From Ulota crispa (Eukaryota; Streptophyta; Bryopsida; Orthotrichales; Orthotrichaceae): a DNA stretch of 64,000 nucleotides. Positions 47,501 to 58,778 of this stretch are shown one piece after another. The translations under genes were made by a program, and so were the position numbers. The notes beneath the pieces were generated by a model. The model saw only the letters and a program-made list of their open reading frames with translations, had not been told where the DNA came from and made no database searches. The DNA lies in NCBI GenBank assembly GCA_963920765.1, contig OY987242.1, positions 19,616,002 through 19,680,001 of the forward strand, read 5' to 3'. The stretch's first letter is position 1, and each line of letters opens with the position of its first letter.

Positions 47501-49633
47501 TGCTGTTGGCCCTTGGAGTAACGGGCATTGCAAATGCTGGTGAGTTTCTGGATTCTTAGAATTTTCATATTACAGTATGCCTTTTGTTTTGGTTTGGATG
47601 TGATGTGGATTGGACCATGAAACTTTTCCATGTCTGCAGAGTAGGTTATGAAAGTTGTGAGTAGTGCATTCTTTTTACGATTATTTCTTATTTTGAATGC
47701 CAAGATGAATCCAAACTTAGATTACATACGTAGAAACATTCCATTTTTTTCACATGTATACATTCATTTATTACTTAATATTGGTCAGTTTTGCGATCAA
47801 GAATTAGTTTCAAATAGTTCATGAAATTTAATGAGATGTCTCTTGACGATTTTGCGGATTAGCTTCATCTTCTAGGAGAAAAGAACTGTCAAAGTCCTAT
47901 GGGGGCCCTTTGCGACCTTTAGGGGTTAAAGTCAGGCTCTGTCCAAGAAATTTGGGCCTGGCTTTGAATCTAATGGTCCATCCTTTTTCACACTTCGTTG
48001 CAGGTGCCGATGTTGGTGGCTTCTTTGGAAACCCAGACGCTGAGTTGCTGACAAGGTGGTACCAGTTGGGTACTTACTATCCCTTCTTTCGAGGCCATGG
48101 TCATCTAGACACAAAACGCAGAGAGCCTTGGCTTTTCGGGTGAGTCTTTCATGGTTTGTGCAGTCATTGCCATTTTGTCCTTGGCATTTTGTTTCCTGTT
48201 TTCAGTTCCAAGGAATTCTATTGATGCCACCGCCAATTTTGAAGTACGAAGCTTATGTTAAATTATGTGTATATGTGAGTAACGAATGGTGATATACAGG
48301 GAACCATACACAACGTACATGCGGCAAGCAATCAGCGCTCGTTACCAGATATTACCCTACGTTTACACATTATTTAAGGAAGCCAGCGCGACAGGTCTTC
48401 CTCTTGTGCGGCCACTGTGGATGGAGTTCCCCGAGGATGAAGCAACTTTCGCAATAGATGACGAGTTCCTGCTTGGACCAAACCTCTTGGTACATGGAGT
48501 TTATTCTGAGGTAACGGGCACTTACAACCCTAAGGCATTATGTACTTGATTTCCACCTCTAAATACCTGATCATGCACTTCTTAATCAAGTTGAATTTTG
48601 TCTTGCATACATGATGTATAACTTGTTTTCAACTTTGTCTGTCTAAGAGAAATGTATGCAACGGAAACATTATAACAATCCAGGAGGTATCAAGCATTGA
48701 TTTGCTAATTATGATCACGGTGCTCATGTGATTGACGTGGTGACTGGTGTGGATGGCAGGGAGCAAAGTCTGAGATGGTTTATTTCCCTGGCAGTGAACC
48801 ATGGTATGACGTTAGATCAGGGGCCACATTTCCAGGGGGACACGAAGTGGAGATTCCAGTGACTCTGGAAACTGGCATACCTGTGTACCAGCGTGCAGGC
48901 TCCATTATTCCTAAAAAGCTACGACATCGTCGCAGCTCCACTCAAATGCAGAACGACCCTTACACCTTGGTACGCTTCTATTGCTTCACCGATCCTTCTA
49001 TTTGGTTTCGTCCATCATTCAGCTTGGAAATGGGTTTCTATTGTTAATTAGGATGCCTTGGGACCGTCATGTAGAAGTTTCTGAGTGAGTAATCAATCAA
49101 TCAACAAGACAAGATTTAAAGCTCACTATGCTTCTACCGATTGTTAGAGCATGGTATTCTCTTCCAAGATGACCTCATGCTCGTAAATCATAGCTAGTTT
49201 CGTACTTGCTTTTGATTTTTTAACAAAACTAACAGCTGATGTTGGCAACCAGGTTGTGGCATTGGATTCCAAATATGAGGCTGAAGGCGAGCTCTATATC
49301 GATGATGGTAAAAGCTACGAGTTTGAGCAGGGCGCCTTGCTCCACAGACGCTTCAAGTTTGCCACAGGAAAGCTGACGTCCACTAACTTGGCTTCCACCA
49401 AGTCGAACTCGAAGAAGTTTACGTCTCCTTGCCTCGTAGAGCGCATTGTTTTCATGGGTGTTCGAGCTAAAGATCTCGTCACGGGTAAGCACGCAGTCGT
49501 GGAGTCCGAGCAAAGATGGATTCAAACCGACATTGGAGCTCCTTCATTGATCCAGGGCGCTCATTCAAGCGCCTTGATTCTTAGACTTCCAAATGTGCCC
49601 ATTGCTGATGACTGGTCAATTAAACTCGGTTAA
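44505..49633 (+). CDS. glucosidase II alpha subunit (ER, GH31)
   Basis: This ER enzyme removes the two inner glucose residues from N-glycans, gating the calnexin/calreticulin folding cycle. Seven exons join in phase: 44505-44969, 45997-47106, 47266-47539, 48004-48139, 48300-48510, 48760-48969 and 49253-49633. They give 928 residues against about 921 for Arabidopsis RSW3. A signal peptide (about residues 6-23, [17 protein letters not shown]) precedes the conserved [11 protein letters not shown]. The GH31 nucleophile is Asp514 in [12 protein letters not shown], and the acid/base is Asp590 in [12 protein letters not shown]. The [20 protein letters not shown] and [18 protein letters not shown] blocks are intact. 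There is no HDEL tail, as expected because the beta subunit retains the complex. Intron 1 is 1,027 bp. Intron 3 holds a MITE end fragment (near 47905-47930). The gene appears complete. Confidence 0.96.
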
Positions 49634-51704
49634 GGGTCTTTATTAGCTTTCTTTTCAGAATACAAAGGGAGTCATCAAATCATATCCTGTCTTTTTGTGC
49701 ATATAGGGTGATGGATAATAGTCCATTATTACCCACAGGATTTGTTACGGCAGCAAGCCAGACCTAACGAGCCAATCTTTATTTTCATCTTCTGAAATCT
49801 TCACAAGCTATTATTACGCTTATCCCCCTAGTCCAGGTTTACTTGTATGCAGTGATCTTTCGAGTAGGCTAGGGACACATACAGTGATCAGGCGGCTACA
49901 TAGAGAGCGCATAATATTCATATCAGATCTCGTCTCTCACGTAAGTTTTCAAGTGGCAAGCTATATTCCTGTAACTGCAATTTCAGTGTGATACATGAAT
50001 GCCATTCTTTTCTTGACTGGCTTTATTTAGATCCAGTTTAGGAAATTGAGAACTGTTTTGCTGCCAGTATTTACTGAGGTATATGACATCTTTTTTGAAA
50101 CTATTGTGGAATTATCTGTCATTTGTAAATAGCCTTACTTATGAAGTATGTAGCTGCAGAAGTGTCTTGCTGGCATTTTGTGTTCACCGTATTGTTGTTT
50201 AACATTCAGTGCACGAAGCTGCTTGGTTGGAGTTGATGATAACAGACATGGAAGTGTTCTAGACGTTCACGGTCAGTAAAAGCTCCACACTGATGATGGT
50301 ACACCCAACTCTGTAGTTGTACAATCCTGTAAAACTATCATGTGAAGGTACGATGTTTATTTAGAAGCGATTTCTCCCCTCGAGGCAGTGCCAATAGAGA
50401 GGAGTGAGGAAATCCTCAATAGCGTCACGTCTTCTCCCTTTTCCTCGACCAACAGGCATTATTCATCGGTGGAGCTGGGGTGTTATCTAAGCATGTTAAG
50501 AAAAATATAACTTTAGCAGAAAAATGAAGACTCCTCTCCTTTTTTATGATTGCACGGTCCAAAAGTTGTTGCTAGTCTTTTCTTTGATTCCTTCTTGTTC
50601 TAGTTGTTTCTAAATGCACGCTTCTTTCTTGCATATGTATTGGTTGAGGTTTTATATTACTACATTATTCGGGCCCTTAATTTTAGTATAGGGAACTTCC
50701 AACCCTTTTGATAAATGTTTAGCAGATTAGATGGAGATTCAACAATGATTTTGCAGATCAATTCTCTTAGGGCACCTTCACTAATACATGATAATTTTGT
50801 TGTTGTTGGATTTAGAATCAAGGGTTTACTTGTTTGTCCCACCTGTGCAAGTTGTTATATGAACTTTCAACCCAATCCTCCTAGCATTTGCGAAAGCAAA
50901 GAGCAAGCCATTATCTATTTACCCATCTTGTAAACTGTAGATAAAAAAAAAGTATTGTTTACCAAAATTGTCATCTGTCAAAAATTGGTTATATAGAGCA
51001 ATTTCATCCTAAATTTGGAAATATGAAGGTTTTTTTGTGCACCTTTTCTTGCAAGATGCTCTTTGGCACTGCCAGTATCTTCAAAGAACTAATGACACTA
51101 CTAACACCCATGAATTTGAATGGAAACATGTAGAATATGGATGGGACTGTCTTTTATTTGTTCAAAAACAGGTACATTTATCTGAAACGTTGCCACATCA
51201 GCAAAGAGCACCTCAGCAATTCCATGCAGACTGAAATGGGGAATGTTTGTCGACGACCCAGTTGAAATTTTGAATATGGCTTCTGAGCGGAAAAATGTGA
51301 GGAAAACTTGATTTGGGATGCAGAGAAGCGAGAGAAAGGACGGAGCATCCTACAGCAAGTACTTTGCAGTCGTAGCACTCAGTGCGACATTCATTAAATT
51401 GGGAAAACTAGATTCCCAAGTTGTACCCTAATGATTGGTTTTTGTTAGTTTGAGTTGGTCACCTTAATCCCAAAATGTTACAAAATTCCCAATTTAATGA
51501 ATATAGCCATACTTGTAATGCTGCAAGCATGCGGTTGACCGAGCTTCAGGGCAACAGTGACAAGTGCAAGAGTAGCAACTTAAAAGTGACATGCTTTCCC
51601 ATGGACTCGCTAAGGTTGTTGACAATCTAAACTTGCTGAAATCTTGAGATCCGCATTGCAGCTATTCCTGCATGTTACATGATTTTTTTATTTACAATCA
51701 AGAC
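49634..51704. other. 3' flank of glucosidase II alpha and spacer
   Basis: The first few hundred bases are likely 3' UTR. No further gene is recognised. Short frames at 50660-51378 on both strands show no domain or splice support. Confidence 0.4.
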
Positions 51705-51832
51705 TAAGGTAGCACCACCCATTCTTGACCGTGTCACAAACCTGACCCCTTGTATGTAGGGTTTCACTTCAAAACCCTGAGTACATAGGGGTCAGGTTTG
51801 TTAAATGGTCAGGTATGGGTGGTGCTACCTTA
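51705..51832. mobile_element. 128-bp foldback MITE
   Basis: The ends TAAGGTAGCACCACCCAT and ATGGGTGGTGCTACCTTA are perfect inverted repeats. A second inverted block (ACAAACCTGACCCCT against its complement) makes nearly the whole element self-complementary. TA at both borders could be a dinucleotide target duplication, which would suggest a Tc1/mariner-type origin, but the motif is too short to be sure. Confidence 0.7.
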
Positions 51833-51837
51833 CTACG

Positions 51838-52168
51838 TTGAATATTGCATTTAGGTTGCCTTGACAATTAGGTTGCCCTACCCTAGTAAGTTACCTCATG
51901 ACTCATCACTTGGTCACTTGGAGGCACATGCAACTCACTAAATGTTTAGATTTCACATGGTTTGTGATTTGGAGGCCACTAGTTTGTCTTTTTGTTATTT
52001 CATTGTTGTTAATAGGTCATCTAAAAATGGTTTGTTGCAATGATTTTTTATGAAAAATACTACAACAGCAGTAAATATTAATATAATGTGAAATGTCAAT
52101 AAATATTAATATAGTGTGAAATGTCAAGAAATTAGTATGGGGCAACCTAAACGCAATATTCCGTGTAC
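51838..52168. mobile_element. MITE with ATTGCATTTAGGTTGCC ends
   Basis: The left end GAATATTGCATTTAGGTTGC and the right end, on the other strand GAATATTGCGTTTAGGTTGC, are inverted repeats. The interior has TCATGACTCATCACTTGG, TTTAGATTTCACATGGTTTG and TGTCAAGAAATTAGTATGGG in the family order. It belongs to the same family as 11888-12190 with a variant first block. Confidence 0.7.
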
Positions 52169-54192
52169 TGAGGTAAGTCTTCGTGTTGCTTCTCAAGGCT
52201 TGGTCACATTGGTCTGACCTAACAGCACTTTGATGTCGTGTTCCGTCAATAGTAGAAAATTGTCTTGTAGCTATTTGGTGGTACGGTGGGGTTGTAGCTT
52301 TTAGAGATAAGAGTGTTTCAACAAAAATTTGGCGACAGGGAACACAACCCCAAATCCCCAAATCGCCAATGTTCAAACATCACGGTTGACTCAAATTTAG
52401 TGCGCTTGTAGATTATATGTTTTGTCCTTGAACATTAGCCCTTTGATATATTCAATTGCTGTGGAACTTCTCCCCGACTATTAATACTGAGGTCAAAGAA
52501 ATTTCCTAGGGGAGGTGTATCTTGTCAACCAGTCCTGTCCTGCCACCTGCCCCTTGACCGGATTCCCTGTCGAGGTTATGGCCAGATTCGACATTAATCA
52601 ATTAGTTTCTGCAAGCCACCTGCAGCTCGCGCCCTCATATGATTGATCTCGAGTCTCGACGCCGATCAGTGAAAATATTTTGGATAAAGTGGCCTTAGAG
52701 CTTCCCAGCCTTTCTCTCCAAACGGAGGACTGGAAACGGATTTTTCCGTGTGACTTTTCCTGTGCAGGGTGTGGTTCCGGACGGGGTCTAGCTTGACTTG
52801 CCAAAACGAGGATGAAAACAGAAAATTGTGAGATCACTGTCTAGAATCATCGAAAGCAATATGCGCTGGCAGCGGGTAGTGCCACAGCAGCAAACAAGCT
52901 TCCAAAATAAGAACACATCAAATTTCCTGGACACGCTGAAAATTGACGTCTTAGAAGAGAAGTTTGGCAAGGCCGGGAGGAATTTCCAGTTTGGCATGTC
53001 CTCGCTGGGTCCGTATTCGGCATCTTCGCTAGCCCGGGCCCGGAGCTTCTTTATCTGGTGAGCAAGGCTGGAGCTGCTCTTAGCTTGTTTTTCTAACCAA
53101 AAAATGGTTGAGTAGCAAGGATGGCTACATTTTTTTATAGATGTAAAGTTGGATGCTTTCAACTTTTCATCAAAGTTATATCTCATGATGGTTTTGTGAG
53201 AAATTAGAATGTTGCACTAGTTGGGTGAGGTGACATCAAGTGGAACCCTAAAAACCGGGCTCCTACTCCCAAACCCGTGTATAAAAGTTGGCTAAATATT
53301 TTACATTTTCTCAAAAAATACTACAAAACAATTAGCTACACCAATTTTGGTGTAGCAAAAAAGCAATAATTAGCACAAAATAATTTCACTGCAGCCGATG
53401 CTAAAGAAGGTGACGTCAATATTGTTGTTTTTATGGATGCAGAGTCAAAGACAAATAAAAACAAAATAGAAATAGGGTTTTCTTTTTGTAGTGTAGATGA
53501 TTAGGAAAACGCTACGTGCCTTATCAGGGTAGGAGAATTTTTAGAGAGACAAAAGTCAATTGACTAATATCAAATTTAGAAAAGTCAAATTTGGCGTTTA
53601 AACGCCAAAAGAAAAAAAAACCTTGAACATAACTAGATTGCCCTGTAAGGATACCTTTCCATGGGGGGCTCTTGTAAGGATACTTTTCCATGCAGGGCTA
53701 GAGGGATCCGACCTAGACATCCAACCTCTCATTTTGCAAAAGTCAAACTACATCCCTTGAGGGCCTAGACCCAAGATTGGAGGTGACTTTCTAAACTCTA
53801 CACATCATGAAAATTTCAAAAAAAGTTCTCCATTTTGCCCGTGGTCAACTTGGATGGGCCTCCGGTTCCAATTACTCATGGCAAGGTACCCTAAGGTAGA
53901 CATACTCATACCTGACCGTTTAAGGGTTTGGGGTACTTCAAGGTTTCGAAAAATTTAGGAAAAAAATCCAAAGGGTTAGCATTTCAATAATCTATCATGG
54001 AAAATAATTTTTGTGGAAAAAATAGTGTAGGTTATTTTATAATAGAGGGCAAAGTTGCAGCCTATAGGGTCCCTAGCTATTAGTAACTCTTAACTAACCT
54101 TGAAACTAATTGGATGTGTTCTTACAATGGCACTTGACAATCCTAGTTCCAACCCTCCCAAAGCAATATAGCAAGCTCCACTTTGGGTTTAA
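52169..54192. other. spacer with one coding-like patch
   Basis: At 52788-53060 the minus strand reads a plausible protein stretch (AHQIKKLRARASEDAEYGPS, EDMPNWKFLPALPNFSSKTS) in GC-rich DNA. I recognise no family and no exon borders. A CTTTTTGTAGTG motif at about 53480 resembles one CACTA end. The remaining sequence shows nothing supported. Confidence 0.35.
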
Positions 54193-54660
54193 CCCCTAAA
54201 GGACCAAGCCTTTTTTTTTTGCCAAAATAACTGAAAACTGCCACTTTTGGGGGAGCTAGTAGAAAGCTAAGGAATTTATTTTTTTTGAAAATCCAACCAC
54301 TGGATCTTGCAATAGACTACTAGAGGTACTTGTGGGACAAAAATTAGCTCAATACACATGGAGAGGAGTGAGATATTGACATTTGAAGTGGGAAAAAAAA
54401 ATTCATCCCACCCAAAAATTTCAGTGGCCTTTGACCACTCTTAGAGCAAAAAAATTGCTCTATGCAAAGTTGAGGTTTATTTTTTCCATGTTGAAGACCA
54501 AGTTAGGCTTGTGTGGAAGAGTTTTCAAATCAATTGGAGGTGTACAACATACCTCAAAAAATCTTGCAATGTTGGAAGGTACTGAAATTTGCAAATACAC
54601 TATGCAAAATTGGAAGCTTTATAGAAGATTCAAAAAATTAATTTCACTAATCCAGTTGGT
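54193..54660. mobile_element. TTAA MITE, left part only
   Basis: CCCCTAAAGGACCAAGCC follows TTAA (54189-54192), and the next 400 bp match 42413-43344 (TGCCACTTTTGGGGGAGC, TACTTGTGGGACAAAAATTAG, GAGAGGAGTGAGATATT). The second half is absent, so the copy is truncated before the palindrome begins at 54833. Confidence 0.65.
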
Positions 54661-54839
54661 AAAAACCTAGGATTCTTAGCCTAATACAACAAGGGAGAAA
54701 AAAGTTTACAAATAGCTAAAATAAATAAAAAAACAAAAATTAGAAAAGGGCAGGAAGAATGGAGGGTTTAGGGGTCCATGGCACGTGTCCCCTCCACTCC
54801 ATCCTCCCACCCTTTTTTGGCAAGCAGCACAGTAGGGAA

Positions 54840-54985
54840 TACCAAAACAGCCACGCTTCGTCATGCCCCGAACTCTGGGCCACCCGAGCCTGCCTTGCTG
54901 GTTGAGGGCGGGTATTTGTGGGAGACCCAGGCTAGAGCCTGCCAGCTCAGCCACTTGAGCTTAGTGGCACTGCATTCATGTTGAG
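54840..54985 (-). mobile_element. tRNA-derived SINE-like fragment (left arm copy)
   Basis: On the minus strand it carries TGGCTGAGCTGG, a close fit to the Pol III A box, and about 70 bp on AGAGTTCGGGGC, a weak B box. The spacing and GC-rich body fit a tRNA-derived SINE head. No tail or target duplication is seen, so the call is tentative. The mirror copy is at 62074-62218. Confidence 0.35.
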
Positions 54986-55036
54986 AAAAAGAGTTCAAGC
55001 TCCAAGATATAAAATGTGCCCCCATTAGTGAGTGTC

Positions 55037-55405
55037 AAAACTTAAAGAGGTTATGGTGTGTTACTAAAGAGGTTATGGTGTGATACTAAAGAGGTTATGG
55101 TGTGATACTAAAGAGGTTATGGTGTGATACTAAAGAGGGAGGGTGTGATACTAGAGAGGTAGAGTGTGATACTAAAGAGGTAGAGTGTGATACTAAAGAG
55201 GTAGAGTGTGATACTAGAGAGGTAGGGTGTGATACTAAAGAGGTAGAGTGTCATACTAGAGAGGTAGGGTGTGATACTAAAGAGGGAGGGTGTGATACTA
55301 CAAAGGGAGGGTGTGATACTAAAGAGGGTAGGTGTGATACTAAAGCGGGAGGGTGTCAATTAAAGAGGTGGTTGTGATAATAAAGAGGTGGGGTGTGATA
55401 TTAAA
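55037..55405. repeat. 21-bp tandem array
   Basis: About 17 copies of GTGATACTAAAGAGGTAGAG plus one base, with variants (GAGGGAGG, GAGGTTATG). Because the unit is a multiple of three, it is open on both strands (CDTKEVE on plus, SITLYLF on minus). It is a minisatellite rather than a gene. Confidence 0.9.
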
Positions 55406-55598
55406 GAAATTAATGTTACCACTAACCATACTACTAAAATCTCAATTACCTTTGTAATATCACATCCTAACCTCTTCAATATCACATCTCCATTCTTTGT
55501 GATATTATGGATACAATGATAGTGACCTTTGTAATATCACATTTGACCTCTTTAATATCATATCGTACCTTCTTTAATACCACACCCTACCTCTTTAA

Positions 55599-56524
55599 TC
55601 CCTAAAGGACCATTGTCCCTACGAGGAACAAATGGAATTTTGAGCAAGTACCTACGGCCTCAATTTTTGTCTTGTTTTTTTGAAACTTTTTTTTGAAGGT
55701 AGGAATACACATTTACTTTTGGGGAATCAAAATTTTTTTCCTTGTTTTTTTCCAATCAATGCCAGGGAGCAAAAGTTTTGCCCAAATAAGCACAAATTTT
55801 GGGAATCTAGGTAGCAAAAAAAATTTATACAAAAACTCAAAATATATTTTTAATTTTCTTTCTCATAGATTACATCTTTATCAACATCTAAAGCTTTGAT
55901 TCATTCCATTTGGACTACTCATGAGAAAGTTATGGACAATCTTGTTTTTAGGGCAATTCAAGCATCTTCTTGAAAAATAACTTATAAACTTCTTTTTTGA
56001 ATGCAAGCCTAACATTTTTTCAAAAAAATTGTTGGAGAGGGTGAAGTTTGCTTTCTAGAACAACCTCACTATTGGGATTATTCAATTCCATTGCATGGTT
56101 ATTAGCAATTTAAGTTTTTGTTCAATCTCATACCTTCTTCTACCTAATGATTTTTTAAAGAATGAAACTTAAGTACTTTTTGTTCTAATTCTTTTCCCAA
56201 GATTCCCAACTCAACTTTCCACCACAAAAAAAAAAGTTCCAAAATTTATGGTGCAAAAAATTTAAGTTAAAAAAGTTCAAAGTCAAATAACATAGTCATG
56301 CAAGGTGCAAAAAAACTTGTTTTTTGCACTTTAAATGCAATCATCATCCAATTTGTTTGGTCAAAGTTCTTGAGTTTTGTAGGACATATTTTTATACTAG
56401 TCTAGTAAAAGATCCTATGGTTAGATATGGAAAATGATCAATTTTCAGACATTTTTACGCTTTGCCTTAGAAATTTCAGTTTTGAGTGTCTTTTGACAAA
56501 ATAAAGGCTATGGTCCTTTAGGGG
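55599..56524. mobile_element. TTAA-flanked MITE, 926 bp, inside the palindrome
   Basis: TCCCTAAAGGACCA follows TTAA (55595-55598), and TGGTCCTTTAGGGG precedes TTAA (56525-56528). The flanks CCTCTTTAA and TTAATATCACACCCTA rejoin to a normal unit of the surrounding repeat. The inner end of the palindrome arm (56429) falls 95 bp short of the element's right end, so the arm formed after the insertion. Confidence 0.75.
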
Positions 56525-57390
56525 TTAATATCACACCCTATTGTCCCTACCCTCTTTAATATCACAAACTTTGCGTGAAGTAGTGTTTAGGATTTAGTAG
56601 TGAGAGGAGGTTAGCATGCTAGAAGAGAGCTACAAGATCACTTGGTAACTTATATAAAAAGAGACCATAACTAGGTTGAGTAGTCAACCACCTCTAGAGG
56701 TAGGTGATAAAGTTATCATACTTGATAATTCGCAAAAGTGGTTGAGTTATGGGATGAACCTGGCCAAAGTTATCCGGTGGGAAACACCAAAAATTAGCTA
56801 GGTTTGACACCCACTATTCACCTTGTAGAAATTCACAACCTCGAGCTAGACTATTTGTACTACATTGAAAATCACATTTCTAATCATGTTGATCAAATTC
56901 TGCAGTTGCTAGGACAAAAGTTTATGGTGAAAGAGTTTGCTAGTGCTGTTAGAGGCTTAGCTATGGTAAGAATCAACTCTCTCTAAAAAGATAATTTTTC
57001 TCAGCATCACCACTCTTGGCAACAAAAAAGACTAGTGGCAATATTTTCTTCAAGCAACATTTACGCAAGCTAAGGGCCTTTGGCCTCTCGCACAGGCAAT
57101 CCCACAATTGTGGCACTAGTTAGTTATTCAAGCTTTACCCTTGTTCCCAATGACTTAAACGTGAGAATGCCCCTTGCGTGAAGCCGTTACCCTACATGTT
57201 GTAATTATGCATGTTCCAATTCCTCTCACCAATCACAACACGCTCCCACATTTTGGCCAACATATTCTTCACCTACACCTTGTCTACCAAGAGATTTGAA
57301 CTTCACCGGCAAAATCCAACATTTCTCACTTTCAATTGGTCTTCTTGAGTACATGCAATATTGCACGTAAACTTTATACTACATCTATAT

Positions 57391-57677
57391 TGAATATTGC
57401 ATTTATGTTGCCTTATCCTAAAAAATTTACCTCATGCCAATCATCACTTGACCACTTGGAGGCGCATGCAGCTCTCTAGAACTTGAATTTCACATGGTTC
57501 ACATCTTGAATGCCTGTAATTTATTTATTTTGCAATGTTGTTGTTGTAGTTGTCAAGCCCTTTAAAAAATGTTCATTGCATTAATTATTGATGAAGATGA
57601 CTGCAGCAGCGGTAAATATTTATACTGTGTAAAATGCCAAGAAATTAGTGTGGGGCACCCTAAATGCAATACCCGGT
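57391..57677. mobile_element. MITE with ATTGCATTTAGGTTGCC-type ends
   Basis: The left end GAATATTGCATTTATGTTGC and the right block GGGGCACCCTAAATGCAATA are inverted. The interior landmarks match 51838-52168. The same element appears again at about 59859-60145 in the duplicated contig. Confidence 0.65.
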
Positions 57678-57893
57678 GAAGACATTGTAAAAAAGTAAGC
57701 CAATTTTTACTCAACAAACTCAAAATTTGACCAATAATATTACCATTTCACTTACCTAACTTCCTATTGTTTTCTTTAACCTCTCCACTCATTGCCTACA
57801 ACACGGTTCCAAGAAAATTAGACAGTAAAAAAATAGGTCTTTCATGCCAAGCTATCAAGGTGTAATAGCAACAGGTACTCCTCAACAAAACTT

Positions 57894-58160
57894 GGGAATT
57901 GATATGTACATATCTAGGGTTTGATATATGCACACCATGGCGGGGTAAATTTTATATATTTACCCTCAGTAAGTTGATTTTGGAAAATTTGCATTCAGAT
58001 TTGGGTTTAGAGACCTTAATTAAATCTAGAACCACAAATGAGGTTTCAAGTAAACAACAACAACTGAAAAAGCTAAACTAAAGAACAAATGATTACTTTC
58101 ACCTTGATTTATATAAGAAGTTTAGTTTCTCCAATGGCTGTTATCCTTTTGTGGTTCTAG
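57894..58160. mobile_element. GGGAATTGATATATGCAC-type MITE, cut at the palindrome junction
   Basis: The left end GGGAATTGATATGTACATAT and the interior match 39891-40302 and 33992-34400 (TTTAGAGACCTTAATTAAAT block). The right end is missing: the sequence switches at 58161 to the inverted arm. The second appearance is at 60362-60628. Confidence 0.7.
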
Positions 58161-58578
58161 CATATCTAACCATAGGATCTTTTACTAGACTAGTATAAAA
58201 ATATGTCCTACAAAACTCAAGAACTTTGACCAAACAAATTGGATGATGATTGCATTTAAAGTGCAAAAAACAAGTTTTTTTGCACCTTGCATGACTATGT
58301 TATTTGACTTTGAACTTTTTTAACTTAAATTTTTTGCACCATAAATTTGGAACTTTTTTTTTTGTGGTGGAAAGTTGAGTTGGGAATCTTGGGAAAAGAA
58401 TTAGAACAAAAAGTACTTAAGTTTCATTCTTTAAAAAATCATTAGGTAGAAGAAGGTATGAGATTGAACAAAAACTTAAATTGCTAATAACCATGCAATG
58501 GAATTGAATAATCCCAATAGTGAGGTTGTTCTAGAAAGCAAACTTCACCCTCTCCAACAATTTTTTTGAAAAAATGTT
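58161..58578. repeat. start of right palindrome arm, cut by gap
   Basis: Reverse complement of the inner part of the left arm (56429 back to about 56012). It ends at the run of N. The same arm is read in full at 60629-62225. Confidence 0.85.
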
Positions 58579-58778
58579 NNNNNNNNNNNNNNNNNNNNNN
58601 NNNNNNNNNNNNNNNNNNNNNNNNNNNNNNNNNNNNNNNNNNNNNNNNNNNNNNNNNNNNNNNNNNNNNNNNNNNNNNNNNNNNNNNNNNNNNNNNNNNN
58701 NNNNNNNNNNNNNNNNNNNNNNNNNNNNNNNNNNNNNNNNNNNNNNNNNNNNNNNNNNNNNNNNNNNNNNNNNNNNNN
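58579..58778. other. assembly gap of exactly 200 N
   Basis: The run of N is 200 long, a round number typical of an arbitrary scaffold gap. Both sides are in the palindrome and the sequence after the gap repeats sequence before it. Confidence 0.97.

Larger units (their letters stand above)
54833..56429. repeat. left arm of a large palindrome, 1,597 bp
   Basis: It is the reverse complement of 60629-62225, the same length, with almost no differences seen by eye. It starts at TAGGGAATACC and ends TTAGATATG. It contains a SINE-like stretch, a 21-bp tandem array, a block shared with the foldback at 31118-32662, and most of a 926-bp TTAA MITE. Confidence 0.9.
56430..58160. other. spacer of the large palindrome, 1.73 kb
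   Basis: It contains the right end of the 926-bp MITE, more repeat units (CCTCTTTAATATCAC), and a coding-like patch at about 56690-56985 (PPLEVGDKVIILDNSQKWLS frame; better preserved at 59140-59334). A MITE (57391-57677) and a truncated GGGAATTGATATGTAC element (from 57894) follow. No complete gene. Confidence 0.6.

Noticed and set aside
55102-55377. Open frame of repeated CDTKEVE heptads (and mirror at 61681-61956)
   Set aside because: It is the translation of a 21-bp minisatellite that is equally open on the other strand, with no flanking exons or start context.
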